DNA of 54,939 nucleotides from assembly GCA_015222065.1 (NCBI GenBank), contig JADFUQ010000311.1, positions 1-54,939 of the forward strand. Reading direction: 5' to 3'. Of the stretch, positions 43,441 through 53,037 are shown in pieces. A program made the translations under genes and the position numbers. The number at the start of each line of letters is the position of its first letter. Position 1 is the first letter of the stretch. Source of the DNA: Bacteroidota bacterium. Its GTDB lineage: Bacteria > Bacteroidota > Bacteroidia > Bacteroidales > VadinHA17. The notes under the pieces were generated by a model that did no database searches, was not told where the DNA came from, and was given only the letters and a program-made list of their open reading frames with translations.

Positions 43441-44247
43441 TCAAAAATAGGGAACTACCTCTTTTTCCGGATTTTCCAATTGTGATATTTCCTTAAGCAG
43501 GTTATTTACCAACTTACTTGCCCCAATACGAAAAAGATCCGGTGTGATCCAATTTTCACCCAGAACCTTTTTTATAATTTCAAGATATTTAACAGCTTGT
43601 TCTCCTGTGGAGATTCCACCGGCAGGTTTGATACCTGTCTTCCTTCCGGTTTTTATTGTAAAGTCGCGGATTGATTCTGCCATGATCCTGAATGCTTCTG
43701 TGGTTGCAGCCGGTTGCAGTTTGCCTGTAGAAGTTTTAATGAAGTCGGCTCCCGATTCCATGGCAAGGATAGACGCTTTACTTATTTGATGGGGGTTAAG
43801 GGCGCCTGTTTCAAGTATAACTTTCAGGGGATGATTACCCATTATTTTTTTGATCTGATAAATTTCAGAAGAGACTTCTTTTTCTTTACCAGACAAAAAC
43901 TTACCAAGGGAGATAACGATATCTATCTCATCAGCTCCGGCTTCCAGTGCCATCATTGTTTCTGTTTTCTTAATTTCGGTAAAAGTTTGTGATGATGGAA
44001 AACCTGCTGAAACTGATGCAATTTTTACCCCGGGAGCTTTAAGGTTTTTTCGAACAATATTAACCAATGAAGGATAAATACAAATTGCCGCAACATTGGG
44101 AATGTCGGGATACTGTTTATTGAATCCATTCACTTTCAGGCACATAATCATTATTTTTTCTTCTGTATCTGTTGAATTAAGACTTGTAAGATCAATAAGT
44201 CCGAACAAGGTTTTCAAATTACCAATGGAGTATAATTCATTTTTCAT
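43441..44247 (-). CDS. deoC: Deoxyribose-phosphate aldolase
   Basis: DeoC splits 2-deoxyribose 5-phosphate into glyceraldehyde 3-phosphate and acetaldehyde in deoxynucleoside catabolism. The 268-residue class I aldolase has the Schiff-base lysine in DFIKTSTGKLQPAAT, the proton-relay Lys in TGIKPAGGIST, and the conserved Asp in ADEIDIVISLG. VAAICIYPSLVNIVRKNL provides the early barrel strand. It is longer than the E. coli-like core only by a short N-terminal extension. It lies 29 bases downstream of the MFS gene, so the two may be co-transcribed. Confidence 0.95.
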   Translation of the reverse strand: MKNELYSIGNLKTLFGLIDLTSLNSTDTEEKIMIMCLKVNGFNKQYPDIPNVAAICIYPSLVNIVRKNLKAPGVKIASVSAGFPSSQTFTEIKKTETMMALEAGADEIDIVISLGKFLSGKEKEVSSEIYQIKKIMGNHPLKVILETGALNPHQISKASILAMESGADFIKTSTGKLQPAATTEAFRIMAESIRDFTIKTGRKTGIKPAGGISTGEQAVKYLEIIKKVLGENWITPDLFRIGASKLVNNLLKEISQLENPEKEVVPYF

Positions 44248-44276
44248 AGGGAAATTAATTTATTATAGATTCATAA

Positions 44277-45686
44277 TCAAATGTTTACCATCTTTCCACG
44301 TGCCAGGGAAGCAAAAATTCCACCTGTGCAAAGAAAGGTGAATATTAGAAATGAAATTTTCATTGCCTGCATAAAATCATCAAAATGATCCGGATTGATT
44401 TCAACTCTCCCCAGGAACAATGAAAACAGCATCATGGCTATACCCATGCTGAACATCTGTCCTACCATTCGCATAGTGCCAACTGATCCGGATGCAATAC
44501 CATAATATTTTCGTTCTACAGAGCTCATAATAGCGTTGGTGTTCGGAGAGGAAAAAAGGGCATAACCCATACCCAGTAAAACAAGGATTAACAAAAGAAC
44601 TGTAACAGATGTATTTTTATTAATAAACGTAAGCATAAACAAACCAAAAGCAGAGGCAGTCATTCCGGCAGATGCAAGAATTCTGGGTTGTATTTTGTCA
44701 GAGAGTTTACCGGTAAGAGGCGAGAAAACAGCCATAATCAATGGCTGGGCAACTAGTATAAAACCTGCTTCACGTGGCTGCAATCCTTTGATATACTGTA
44801 AATAGAGACTCAGCATAAAACCGACACCAAATGTAGCACTATAATGAATCAGAGCTGAAAGATTGGAGTAAGCAAAAACCCGGCTTCTGCTTAATAGTCT
44901 CATTTCAAATAATGGGTCTTCAGTACGAAATTCGTACCAGCCAAATAACAAAACAATTAATAATCCTGCTGAAATAAAAACATATCCGGTCCATCCGGGA
45001 AACTTTGAAAAGCCGTACATAATTGAGCATAAACCAAGTCCGTATAAAATCATTCCACGGACATCAAACTTTTCTCCTTTGGCATCCGACCATTCACCTT
45101 TTAACCGGTTTATTGTTATCCACAGGGTAATAAGTCCAAGAGGTACCATGATAAGAAAGATACTGCGCCATGAAAAATACTGGGTAAGAAGACCACCTAT
45201 TGTGGGACCGGCAGAAAGACCTGTATATACTGAAGCAACATTTATCCCCAGTGCCTTTCCCCGCTCTCCGGGAGGATATACAGATGTCAGAATGGCTACA
45301 GCAGTGCCAAATATCATTGCACTGCCCATTCCTTGTAATACCCTGAATGTAATTAATAAACCGGTATTGACAGAAATACCGCAAGCCAATGAGGAAATGG
45401 TAAAGCAAATGATGCCGTATGTAAAAATTTTTTTTCGACCGATGATATCACCAATACGCCCGAAAGGAAGGAGAAAAATTGCTGTAGTAAGGATATATGC
45501 ACTTGCAATCCAGTTAATTGAAATAGCGTCAGCATTAAAATCTTTTCCAATTGACGGTAGAGCAACATTTAATGCCGATCCCATAAAAGGAGTGAGAAAC
45601 GCGGCAAAAGTTGCAACAAATAATGCAGTTCTTCTCGCAATATTTTCCGGCTGCTTATGTACCTGTTTTTTCGGTAGATTCACCAT
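44277..45686 (-). CDS. MFS drug/solute exporter, DHA2 (EmrB/QacA-like) family
   Basis: The 469-residue membrane protein has about fourteen predicted helices. Motif A is LPFGRIGDIIGRKKIF, the family's RVLQGMGSAMIFGTAVAILT follows, and SVYPPGERGKALGINVA is typical of the DHA2 group of proton-coupled exporters. The N-terminus is basic, as expected for a cytoplasmic start. Substrate cannot be inferred; such transporters export toxic compounds or metabolites. It lies directly upstream of deoC on the same strand, which might hint at a nucleoside-related role, but the pairing could be incidental. Confidence 0.92.
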   Translation of the reverse strand: MVNLPKKQVHKQPENIARRTALFVATFAAFLTPFMGSALNVALPSIGKDFNADAISINWIASAYILTTAIFLLPFGRIGDIIGRKKIFTYGIICFTISSLACGISVNTGLLITFRVLQGMGSAMIFGTAVAILTSVYPPGERGKALGINVASVYTGLSAGPTIGGLLTQYFSWRSIFLIMVPLGLITLWITINRLKGEWSDAKGEKFDVRGMILYGLGLCSIMYGFSKFPGWTGYVFISAGLLIVLLFGWYEFRTEDPLFEMRLLSRSRVFAYSNLSALIHYSATFGVGFMLSLYLQYIKGLQPREAGFILVAQPLIMAVFSPLTGKLSDKIQPRILASAGMTASAFGLFMLTFINKNTSVTVLLLILVLLGMGYALFSSPNTNAIMSSVERKYYGIASGSVGTMRMVGQMFSMGIAMMLFSLFLGRVEINPDHFDDFMQAMKISFLIFTFLCTGGIFASLARGKMVNI

Positions 45687-45795
45687 TTATTCATCTTTAA
45701 TAACTTTAGCCCCTTAACTTTAATTCACTTTAGTCACTCTTAATTTTAAACACATTAAACTTCTTCTCTTCCCAACTTTAGTCACTTATAACTTC

Positions 45796-46251
45796 TTAAA
45801 TATCTTTATTTTTTGAGTCGATAATAATAGTTACAGGACCATTATTGACCAGTGAGACCTGCATCAACGCCCCGAATTCACCTGTTTTTATTTTCTTCTC
45901 CAGGTAAAAGCCAAGTTTTTCTACAAATTTCTCATATAAAGGAATAGCAACATCCGGTCTGGCTGCTTTAATATAAGATGGCCTGTTTCCCTTTTTTGTT
46001 TTTGCATGAAGCGTAAACTGACTGATGACAAGTATCTCGTCATTAACATCAGCAACAGATAAATTCATTACACCATCTTTATCATCGAATATCCTTAACT
46101 GGATAATTTTTTTGCAAAGCCAGTTAATATCCTCTTCACCATCATCATTTTCAATACCAAGAAAAACAAGCAATCCTTGTCCGACAGAAGAATGGATTTT
46201 GTTCCGGATTTCAACGGTAGCACATTTAACTCTTTGTATTACAACACGCAT
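45796..46251 (-). CDS. dtd: D-aminoacyl-tRNA deacylase
   Basis: Dtd removes D-amino acids (and glycine mischarged on tRNA-Ala) from tRNAs. The 151-residue protein has the cross-subunit Gly-cisPro motif in LVNNGPVTIIID and the SQFTLHAKTKKGNRPSYIKAA active-site strand. The N-terminal MRVVIQRVKCATVEI is characteristic. It is full length. It sits alone, with pyrimidine-rich spacer on its downstream side and 252 bases of spacer on its upstream side. Confidence 0.96.
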   Translation of the reverse strand: MRVVIQRVKCATVEIRNKIHSSVGQGLLVFLGIENDDGEEDINWLCKKIIQLRIFDDKDGVMNLSVADVNDEILVISQFTLHAKTKKGNRPSYIKAARPDVAIPLYEKFVEKLGFYLEKKIKTGEFGALMQVSLVNNGPVTIIIDSKNKDI

Positions 46252-46503
46252 AGAAAAAATATTAGATTCTAGAAAGATATATTACATGCCCAAAACAGGA
46301 GAGAAAAGTTTCATAAGTTCCTTGATTTTGGCGAGTTTCAAAAATAATGAAAAAGAGCAAATGAAAAAAAAGAACATCAGAACTATGAGTAGATTACTAT
46401 TTTTTATTATCTTGATAACAATTTAGACAGGAACAAATTCTGCTTAATTCTTAATTTAGCTCTATAATACCATTTATTAATCAAAACAAAAAAATTTTTA
46501 ACT

Positions 46504-47559
46504 ATGAGCAACGAAAAATTTAGTTTACAGAAATTTATTGAGGATTCAAAAAGCGCTATTTTGAATCCCAAAGAGCATTTTACTACACTAAGTACTACTG
46601 GTGGCTTTGGCGAACCGGTAATTAAAGCAGTTATTTATGGGTTTATCGCCGGTGTTTTTGCTTTATTATGGAGTTTACTTAATATATCTGGCGGATTAGG
46701 GTTTGGGGGTTTATTTGGCGGAGCTGTTGGCATAATGGCTTTTATAGGTTCAATTATAGGTGCCCTTATTGGTCTGTTTTTAGGAGGAGTTATTGTTTTA
46801 ATTATTTCTGCTATTTGTAATGGATCAAATGATTATGAAGCAAATGTAAGAGTAGTAGCTGCGATGATGGTTCTTGCACCTATTAATGCTTTTTTGAATG
46901 TCTTTAATGGTATAAGTCCGGCACTTGGGGGTATAATTGGACTGATAGTAAACCTTTATGGGTTATGGATGCTATACCATGCACTTAACCAAACACTGAA
47001 GGCAAAAGAGGAAACGTCAAAAATAATTGCATTAGTTTTAGGGGCTTTAGTTTTGTTATTTGCAATTATTGGCTTTGGTACCCGAAAGAAATTGAATAAT
47101 TTGGGAAAAAGGTTTGGAGATTATGAAAATATCTCAAAAGAATATGAAAAAGCAGCAAAAAAAATGGCAGAAAACTATGAGGAAATAGCAAAAGAAATAG
47201 TAGAAAAAACTGAAGAAATGACAGATGAAATAACAGAAGCGTATGGAGATACTGAAGTGGATTATAAATTTGAAATGGCAAACGGGGAAACGGTGAAAAA
47301 AATTAATTCTATTTCAGTAACCATGGCATTGAAAAGCCTTGATGAAGACAATAACTTTGCAATACTCAGTAAAGGAGATTCATTTGTGCAAACTGCTATA
47401 GGAGAAGAGGGCTACATTGTTGAATACAGAGATGATTCGGGTTATTTCAGGAGTGTAGAAACGAATATAACTTATGAAAAGGCTGTAATTATGTTCATTG
47501 GATTTCTCAATGAAGATGATTCATGGAAAGAAATAACAGAATGGGAAACGGCGGAATGA
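46504..47559 (+). CDS. Yip1-domain membrane protein with extra C-terminal domain
   Basis: The 351-residue protein starts with a Yip1-like module (about 1-195): a short amphipathic lead (SLQKFIEDSKSAILNPKEHF, as in many bacterial Yip1 proteins) and five hydrophobic segments, several Gly-rich (GGLGFGGLFGGAVG). A charged coiled-coil stretch (about 200-245) follows, then a soluble C-terminal domain (about 250-351, INSISVTMALKSLDEDNNFA) that I do not recognise. Function is unknown. It is the only plus-strand gene in the last 16 kb, flanked by repeat-type spacers. Confidence 0.8.
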   Translation: MSNEKFSLQKFIEDSKSAILNPKEHFTTLSTTGGFGEPVIKAVIYGFIAGVFALLWSLLNISGGLGFGGLFGGAVGIMAFIGSIIGALIGLFLGGVIVLIISAICNGSNDYEANVRVVAAMMVLAPINAFLNVFNGISPALGGIIGLIVNLYGLWMLYHALNQTLKAKEETSKIIALVLGALVLLFAIIGFGTRKKLNNLGKRFGDYENISKEYEKAAKKMAENYEEIAKEIVEKTEEMTDEITEAYGDTEVDYKFEMANGETVKKINSISVTMALKSLDEDNNFAILSKGDSFVQTAIGEEGYIVEYRDDSGYFRSVETNITYEKAVIMFIGFLNEDDSWKEITEWETAE

Positions 47560-47790
47560 TGGAATAGTGGAATGATGGAAGAATGGAAGAATGGGAAGAG
47601 TGAAGAATGTGATGCAGAATGGAGAACAAAGGATTCCATGAAACCATAGTTAACTTATGACTTTTAACATATAACGTATAACTCTTTGGAACAATGGGTA
47701 ATGGGATGCTGGATTCTCCAGTATTCCATAATTCCAGTATTCCAAAATAACTAAGTATTATCCTAAAAAACCATACTAATTATAGTCCGG
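47560..47790. repeat. Spacer with complementary GGAAT and ATTCC tracts
   Basis: GGAATAGTGGAATGATGGAA and similar words (47561-47600) follow the Yip1-like stop. CCAGTATTCCATAATTCCAG then TATTCCA (47718-47744) lies about 150 bases later and is largely complementary, so a transcript could fold into a long imperfect hairpin. No gene is supported. Confidence 0.55.
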
Positions 47791-48996
47791 TTACGTATCA
47801 GACGTCATTATAAAGAACGGCTTCATTTCAAAGCTATGATAATATGGACGAAGCCTTTTTATATTGTAAAAGGTATTAACATTCACAATTTTTTGTGTGC
47901 TTGTAACAAAATCAATAGGAACATTGTCATATCTTCCGTTTTTAAGAACTACAAGACGACCGTGAATGTTTTTCAGGATCAGATCGAACGCCAGATTGCC
48001 GTAAGCCATTGGGACAATAGAATCAAAAGCATCAGGATCACCACCACGTACCATATAACCGAGTTTCTGGGTAATAGTGCTAATGGCCTTACCTTTGTTG
48101 TATTTTGCAGAAAGATTTTTAAGCTCTACTGAAACAAGATCGCCGATACCACCAAGTTTGGCATGTCCGAAAGCATCTTTTTCACCATTTTCGAAAATCA
48201 TTTCCCCTCCTTCAAACATTGCTCCTTCTGAAACCAGAACAACAGCATATTTACTTGGATTATGATTGCGGTCTTCAACAAGAAGTTTTGTGAGGTTATT
48301 GATATCAAATTTATATTCCGGAATTACACAACGGTTGGCAGCGCCTGCCATAGTTGGTAACATAGCGGTAAAACCTGCATATCTGCCAAACACTTCCAAT
48401 ACTAAAAACCGTTCATGAGACCCGGCAGTGGTCCGCAGGCTGTTAGTCATTTGAATAGTTCTGGTCACACAAGTACTGAACCCTATACAATAATCGGTTC
48501 CGGGGACGTCATTATCCATAGTTTTCGGCATGGCGACAATCTTAATGCCTTCCTGGTATAGCCGCACTGCATAACTTAAAGTATCATCTCCGCCAATGGG
48601 TATCAGGTAATCAATCCCAAGCCACTCAAGATTTTTTATTACTTCAGGAGTAAGATCATTTATTTCCTTATTATATGTATCTGTTAAATGATCAGGTACC
48701 TCATCCTTTTTTAAATGACTTGGGCGGGTACGGGATGTATGAAGAAACGTGCCACCGGTTCTGCCTGCTTTATTAACAATGTCATCGGTAAGAATCATGT
48801 AAGAATTCTTATTATTTGCTTTTTTGTCGCGTACCAGCTCAATTATTCCCCTCCATCCTCTTCGTAAACCAATCACTTTATATCCTTCGCGGTTAGCACG
48901 GATTGTAATTGCACGAATTGCAGGGTTTAATCCGGGAACATCACCCCCCCCGGTAAGAATACCAATTACCCCATTTGTTTTTTTTATATTAACCAT
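47791..48996 (-). CDS. pfkA: 6-phosphofructokinase with PPi-type residue signature
   Basis: The 401-residue PFK catalyses phosphorylation of fructose 6-phosphate in glycolysis. It has GILTGGGDVPGLNPAIRA at the start, IPIGGDDTLSYA, and AMPKTMDNDVPGTDYCIGF. In ATP-dependent enzymes the first site reads GGDGS and the second PGTIDND. Here the second Gly of GGDG is Asp and the Gly of PGT is Lys, the pattern of pyrophosphate-dependent or mixed-substrate PFKs. PPi use is therefore the better inference, which would make the step reversible, but biochemical confirmation is lacking. Confidence 0.93.
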   Translation of the reverse strand: MVNIKKTNGVIGILTGGGDVPGLNPAIRAITIRANREGYKVIGLRRGWRGIIELVRDKKANNKNSYMILTDDIVNKAGRTGGTFLHTSRTRPSHLKKDEVPDHLTDTYNKEINDLTPEVIKNLEWLGIDYLIPIGGDDTLSYAVRLYQEGIKIVAMPKTMDNDVPGTDYCIGFSTCVTRTIQMTNSLRTTAGSHERFLVLEVFGRYAGFTAMLPTMAGAANRCVIPEYKFDINNLTKLLVEDRNHNPSKYAVVLVSEGAMFEGGEMIFENGEKDAFGHAKLGGIGDLVSVELKNLSAKYNKGKAISTITQKLGYMVRGGDPDAFDSIVPMAYGNLAFDLILKNIHGRLVVLKNGRYDNVPIDFVTSTQKIVNVNTFYNIKRLRPYYHSFEMKPFFIMTSDT

Positions 48997-49101
48997 ATCT
49001 CAAAAAAAATTAATTTTTTTCTATAAAAATATAAACAACCAGTAAATGTATAAAAAGAAGTTGTATACGAAGGGCTAATTATCAAAATAGTTTATTGAAA
49101 T

Positions 49102-49731
49102 TCAAATTTTAATAAATTCCTCTTTATAATTGTTATTAGAATTCTTTATTTGCTTCAATCCTTTGTAAAATAAAACAATACCATTTATAATGCAAAATAA
49201 AAAAAACAGGAGATATAAAATAAGCAATATTATTTGCGAAAGTATAAACGTGCTTTGATATTTGGTTTCTGATTGTATAAGCTTAAGGTCCAGGTTACTT
49301 TTATTAAAAGTTTTCATCTTACCGATAAGCAAATTTGAACTCTCACGAAATAACGAATTAAGAGAATCAACCATTTTCTCATGAACAATTATTTCATTAT
49401 CATACATCATCCTGACAGAATCCAATAATTGTGTTTGACCCTGGGCTTTTACAAGCAGATTGCTCATTGCCTCATTGGTTTCATTCGATTTTACAATAGA
49501 ATTGTTCAATTGCCGGTTAAGCTCATCAACGTCATAACTAAGATCTTCCACCTCCCTGTTAATAAGGTCGTGGTTAATGGAATGGAATTTTTCTTTTGCT
49601 GTGATTTTACTTTTTATAGTCATTTGATCGAAACATGACGCTGATATCTTTTCGAGTTTATTTGGTAAATAGGTCATGCTGAAAATTATTAGCAAAAGTC
49701 CTGATACAGCAGCATAATTGAATTTTCTCAT
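49102..49731 (-). CDS. Two-helix membrane protein with coiled coil, unknown function
   Basis: The 209-residue product has a hydrophobic segment near the N-terminus (YAAVSGLLLIIFSMTYLP), a long polar coiled coil (about 45-150, with DLSYDVDELNRQLNNSIVKS), and a second hydrophobic segment near the C-terminus (FILSQIILLILYLLFFLFCI). The middle would sit outside the cytoplasm. I do not recognise a family. It lies between pfkA and ccsBA on the same strand, with 105 and 151 bases of spacer, and neither neighbour suggests a role. Confidence 0.7.
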   Translation of the reverse strand: MRKFNYAAVSGLLLIIFSMTYLPNKLEKISASCFDQMTIKSKITAKEKFHSINHDLINREVEDLSYDVDELNRQLNNSIVKSNETNEAMSNLLVKAQGQTQLLDSVRMMYDNEIIVHEKMVDSLNSLFRESSNLLIGKMKTFNKSNLDLKLIQSETKYQSTFILSQIILLILYLLFFLFCIINGIVLFYKGLKQIKNSNNNYKEEFIKI

Positions 49732-49882
49732 TTTATTATTTTTAAAAAGCCAGTTTCCTGATTGTTCAAACTCTTTGGTTAGCGCGATATATCATTATGT
49801 TTGTTAGGATGCAAAAATAAGAAAAAGAAAACTATATCAATGAAATTTAAATACTAAGAGGTTAAAACAAGTAATTACAGTA

Positions 49883-52318
49883 TTAACTGCTAACTTCATA
49901 TTTCCTTTGATTATAATAAGCAAGAACAGCAAGAATAAAAATAAAAGCCAGGATATAATAAACAAGAGGGGGAATTGGAACAGGATCACCCCCTGCGTAG
50001 GAATGAAGTCCGCTGAGGTAATAATTTACGCCGAAATATGTCATAAGAATTGAGCTAAATCCAAGCAATGAAGCAAGATTAAATGCAAAAGTTTTTTTTA
50101 ATCCGGGGACAAATCTCATATGAAGGATGAATGTGTAAACAATAATAGAAATCAAGGTCCAGGTTTCTTTAGGGTCCCAACCCCAGTATCGTCCCCATGA
50201 TTCATTTGCCCATATAGCACCAAGCACTGTCCCTATTGTGAGCAAATAAACACCAACAATCATGGTTTGTTCAGTAATCGAGGTAAGTTCAGTAATCTTG
50301 TTTTCTATTGCATTGTGTTTTTTTTCTGTTTGAAGCAGGTATAATAAAAGGTTCAGAAAACCAAGTATTGCAGCAAGAGCCAGAAAGCCATAACTGGCAG
50401 TGATCAAAGAGACATGAAATGTTAGCCAGTACGATTTCAAAACAGGAACAAGATTTGTGATTTCAGGATTCATCCAGCTAAGATGCGCAACAAATAGAGC
50501 AAGTGCTGCAAGAACTGAAGTACCGGAAAAAATGATAGGTATTTTTCTGGCGAAAATAAAGCCTGCCAGCATGGTAACCCATGCTATATAGATCATGGAT
50601 TCAAATCCGTTGCTCCATGGGGCATGACCTGAAATATACCAGCGGAGTGCCAATCCTGAAGTATGCCCGATAAAACACAATATCAGCAAACCAATTATGA
50701 CTTTTGTTATTAAACCGGTTTTAAGGCTTGTATAGAGAATTTTTAAAACCATGATAATAAGTAGTAAAAGCCCCAAGAACAGATAAAACGGAAAAAGACG
50801 TTTAAACAAGTCGAGTTTATAATACAAGATCTCCAGTGAAATTTTAGTTTTTCCCGGATAAAGATGTCCGGCACTTTGCTTCTGATAATTTTTAATTGTT
50901 GTCAGTATATCATTTTTGTATCCAGCATTATCATTAGGGATGGTATTACGCAAGGACTGAATATAAAAACTGAAAATATTTTTCACAAAAACAGAATCCC
51001 GTCGGGGAATATAAGCAGGTACTTCCAATGGAGTAAACCATTTAAAATTTTCATCTTCGGTACCGGGAAAAATTTTAAGAAAACGGTTAGTATAAATCAT
51101 ATATGAGATATTCACCCTTTCATCAACAGAGATAATATCTTTATCAAACCTGGTTTTATCTGCCGGTCGTTTCTTAGAAGCTACATCTACATATGGAGTA
51201 AGCTTGTAGATACCACCTTTGTTTTTATCAATAAAATCGCGGTATGCAGCAATATTTCCCGATATTCCCAGAATTTTTGATATTTCAGGATTAGAAACTT
51301 TTATTAACGGGACTCCCTGCCAGAAAAATGGATTTGATAACATCCCCAAATAAACCTGATTAGGATCCAGTCCGTAAATCTTTTCCTTACCTGTGAGTTT
51401 TCTCAGGATATCAGATGTAAATGTATTAATTGGCTTGATTCTTCCTCCTTTATCCTGAATAAGAAGGGATCCGAATTGATTTGCATGGTTTTTTGATATT
51501 GTTTGATTTTCCCCGATATTAACATCCTGTCCACGGGCAAAATTACTGGCAGAGAAAAATAATAGCATTATTACAGGGATGGAATTTTTCAAAACGCCGG
51601 ATATTGTTTTTTTTACCTTTTTATTTGACATAAGATAAAAACGACTTTTTTTATTGAAGAGAGATAAAAACATACCAAGGGAAAGCAGAAAATAACCGGT
51701 ATAAGTAATAAAAATGCCAGGGCCGTCGTGATTCACAGATAAAATAGTTCCTTTTTCGTCATTATCGTAAGATGACTGATAAAACCGGTATCCATTGTAT
51801 TTTAGAATATGGTTCATATATATCCTGAATGGGATAGTTATATTTTCCTTGTGATCGAAAAGAATTACTTCGCTGGCATAGGATGAAGGACTCATTGATC
51901 CGGGGTATCTGTCAAGTACAAAATCTGATAATTTTAACTCAAAAGGAAGTATTATTGGTGTACCCTCTGAGATTATTATATTGTTTGTTTCACCTTCCCG
52001 GATATGCATTATTCCTTCAAAACCCAGATATCGGGTTATTGCAGCACCCAGCAGTATTATCAGGAATGCAATATGAAAAACAAAAACAGTAAGTTTGCCT
52101 TTTTTCCAGGATTTGTAACGAAATATTATCCCGGTAAGATTAAGAGCAAAAATCAACAAAAGCAGTTCGAACCAACGTGCTGCATATACTTTTTCCCTGG
52201 CTACATGTGATCCGAAATCATTTTCAATAAAAGTTGCCATTCCTGCTGAAACGGCAATCAGGACAAGTATAATTGCCATCAGTTTGTAAGAAAAGATATA
52301 ATCGACTATTTTTTTCAT
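49883..52318 (-). CDS. ccsBA: CcsBA-type cytochrome c biogenesis protein (ResB-CcsA fusion)
   Basis: This system II protein exports heme and attaches it to apocytochrome c. The 811-residue protein joins a ResB/CcsB-like N-terminal part (about 1-240, four hydrophobic segments and an extracytoplasmic loop), a long periplasmic region (about 265-500, with GGRIKPINTFTSDILRKLTG, which I recall in Bacteroidota fusions), and a CcsA C-terminal part. The latter has the heme-binding WWD motif WGRYWGWDPKETWTLI (about 707) and likely heme-ligand His residues in flanking helices. It implies that the organism makes c-type cytochromes. Confidence 0.94.
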   Translation of the reverse strand: MKKIVDYIFSYKLMAIILVLIAVSAGMATFIENDFGSHVAREKVYAARWFELLLLIFALNLTGIIFRYKSWKKGKLTVFVFHIAFLIILLGAAITRYLGFEGIMHIREGETNNIIISEGTPIILPFELKLSDFVLDRYPGSMSPSSYASEVILFDHKENITIPFRIYMNHILKYNGYRFYQSSYDNDEKGTILSVNHDGPGIFITYTGYFLLSLGMFLSLFNKKSRFYLMSNKKVKKTISGVLKNSIPVIMLLFFSASNFARGQDVNIGENQTISKNHANQFGSLLIQDKGGRIKPINTFTSDILRKLTGKEKIYGLDPNQVYLGMLSNPFFWQGVPLIKVSNPEISKILGISGNIAAYRDFIDKNKGGIYKLTPYVDVASKKRPADKTRFDKDIISVDERVNISYMIYTNRFLKIFPGTEDENFKWFTPLEVPAYIPRRDSVFVKNIFSFYIQSLRNTIPNDNAGYKNDILTTIKNYQKQSAGHLYPGKTKISLEILYYKLDLFKRLFPFYLFLGLLLLIIMVLKILYTSLKTGLITKVIIGLLILCFIGHTSGLALRWYISGHAPWSNGFESMIYIAWVTMLAGFIFARKIPIIFSGTSVLAALALFVAHLSWMNPEITNLVPVLKSYWLTFHVSLITASYGFLALAAILGFLNLLLYLLQTEKKHNAIENKITELTSITEQTMIVGVYLLTIGTVLGAIWANESWGRYWGWDPKETWTLISIIVYTFILHMRFVPGLKKTFAFNLASLLGFSSILMTYFGVNYYLSGLHSYAGGDPVPIPPLVYYILAFIFILAVLAYYNQRKYEVSS

Positions 52319-52353
52319 TATAGGTACATTTCGCGATTTAATTGAAACTTTTA

Positions 52354-53037
52354 TTAATGTTTAATCCTGTTTATCCACTTTAGTGCCTCTCTTTTGCTTA
52401 AAGGGGAGAGAGTAGTTGAATCAACAAATTCCGATACCCAGACAGGATTTGTTTTTGAATATTCCCGTAACACCCATCCTATTGCCTTACGGATAAAAAA
52501 TTCTTTTGAATCATGGCATTTAAGTATGTTTTGTTCAAGCAATTTTGTATCAAGATCATTTTTATACATAAGTTGAAACAACAGGGCGGTCCTGTTAAGC
52601 CATATATTTTCAGACGAGATCCATTTTTTGTTCATTTGTTCGATCAATCCGGGAAAGTTAAACAAGTGTTTGCCAACAAGATTAGCAGCAATAAAATCAA
52701 CAGTATCCCACCAGGATTTGTTAATGACAAGATATTCAAAAAGATGAATATCATTCTGAGCCATTTTTTTCAGCTCTTTTCCAATTAGTTCCATTGCAAA
52801 ATACTGAAATTCTCGTTCATCCATATCCCACAATTTCCTAACAATATTTTCAATGTTATTTACATCCGGCCGGTTATAGTTTTTAAAAAAAGAACTTGTT
52901 ATAGCCCTACGTTCAGGCGACTTTATACCCAGGAAGCTGAATTTATCCTTCATATACTTTTTCATGAAAAAAGCATTTTCGGGATTTGCATTTTCACGGT
53001 ATATATTTTCCAGAGCCGGTAAATTAAAACTTTCCAT
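52354..53037 (-). CDS. AlkD-like DNA alkylation repair protein
   Basis: The 227-residue all-helical protein fits the AlkD/AlkC HEAT-repeat glycosylase group: FLGIKSPERRAITSSFFKNY, WDMDEREFQYFAMELIG, INKSWWDTVDFIAANLVG, WLNRTALLFQLMYKN and FFIRKAIGWVLREYSKTNP. The WWDTVD motif supplies the Trp and Asp that act in removing alkylated bases in AlkD, and the Arg in RKAIGWVLRE is also conserved. Alkylation repair is therefore a reasonable inference. It precedes ccsBA by 35 bases on the same strand. Confidence 0.92.
   Translation of the reverse strand: MESFNLPALENIYRENANPENAFFMKKYMKDKFSFLGIKSPERRAITSSFFKNYNRPDVNNIENIVRKLWDMDEREFQYFAMELIGKELKKMAQNDIHLFEYLVINKSWWDTVDFIAANLVGKHLFNFPGLIEQMNKKWISSENIWLNRTALLFQLMYKNDLDTKLLEQNILKCHDSKEFFIRKAIGWVLREYSKTNPVWVSEFVDSTTLSPLSKREALKWINRIKH

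Noticed and set aside
45079..45717. A 212-codon frame antisense to the MFS exporter
   Set aside because: It lies wholly opposite a clear transporter gene, lacks any motif, and overlaps other frames.
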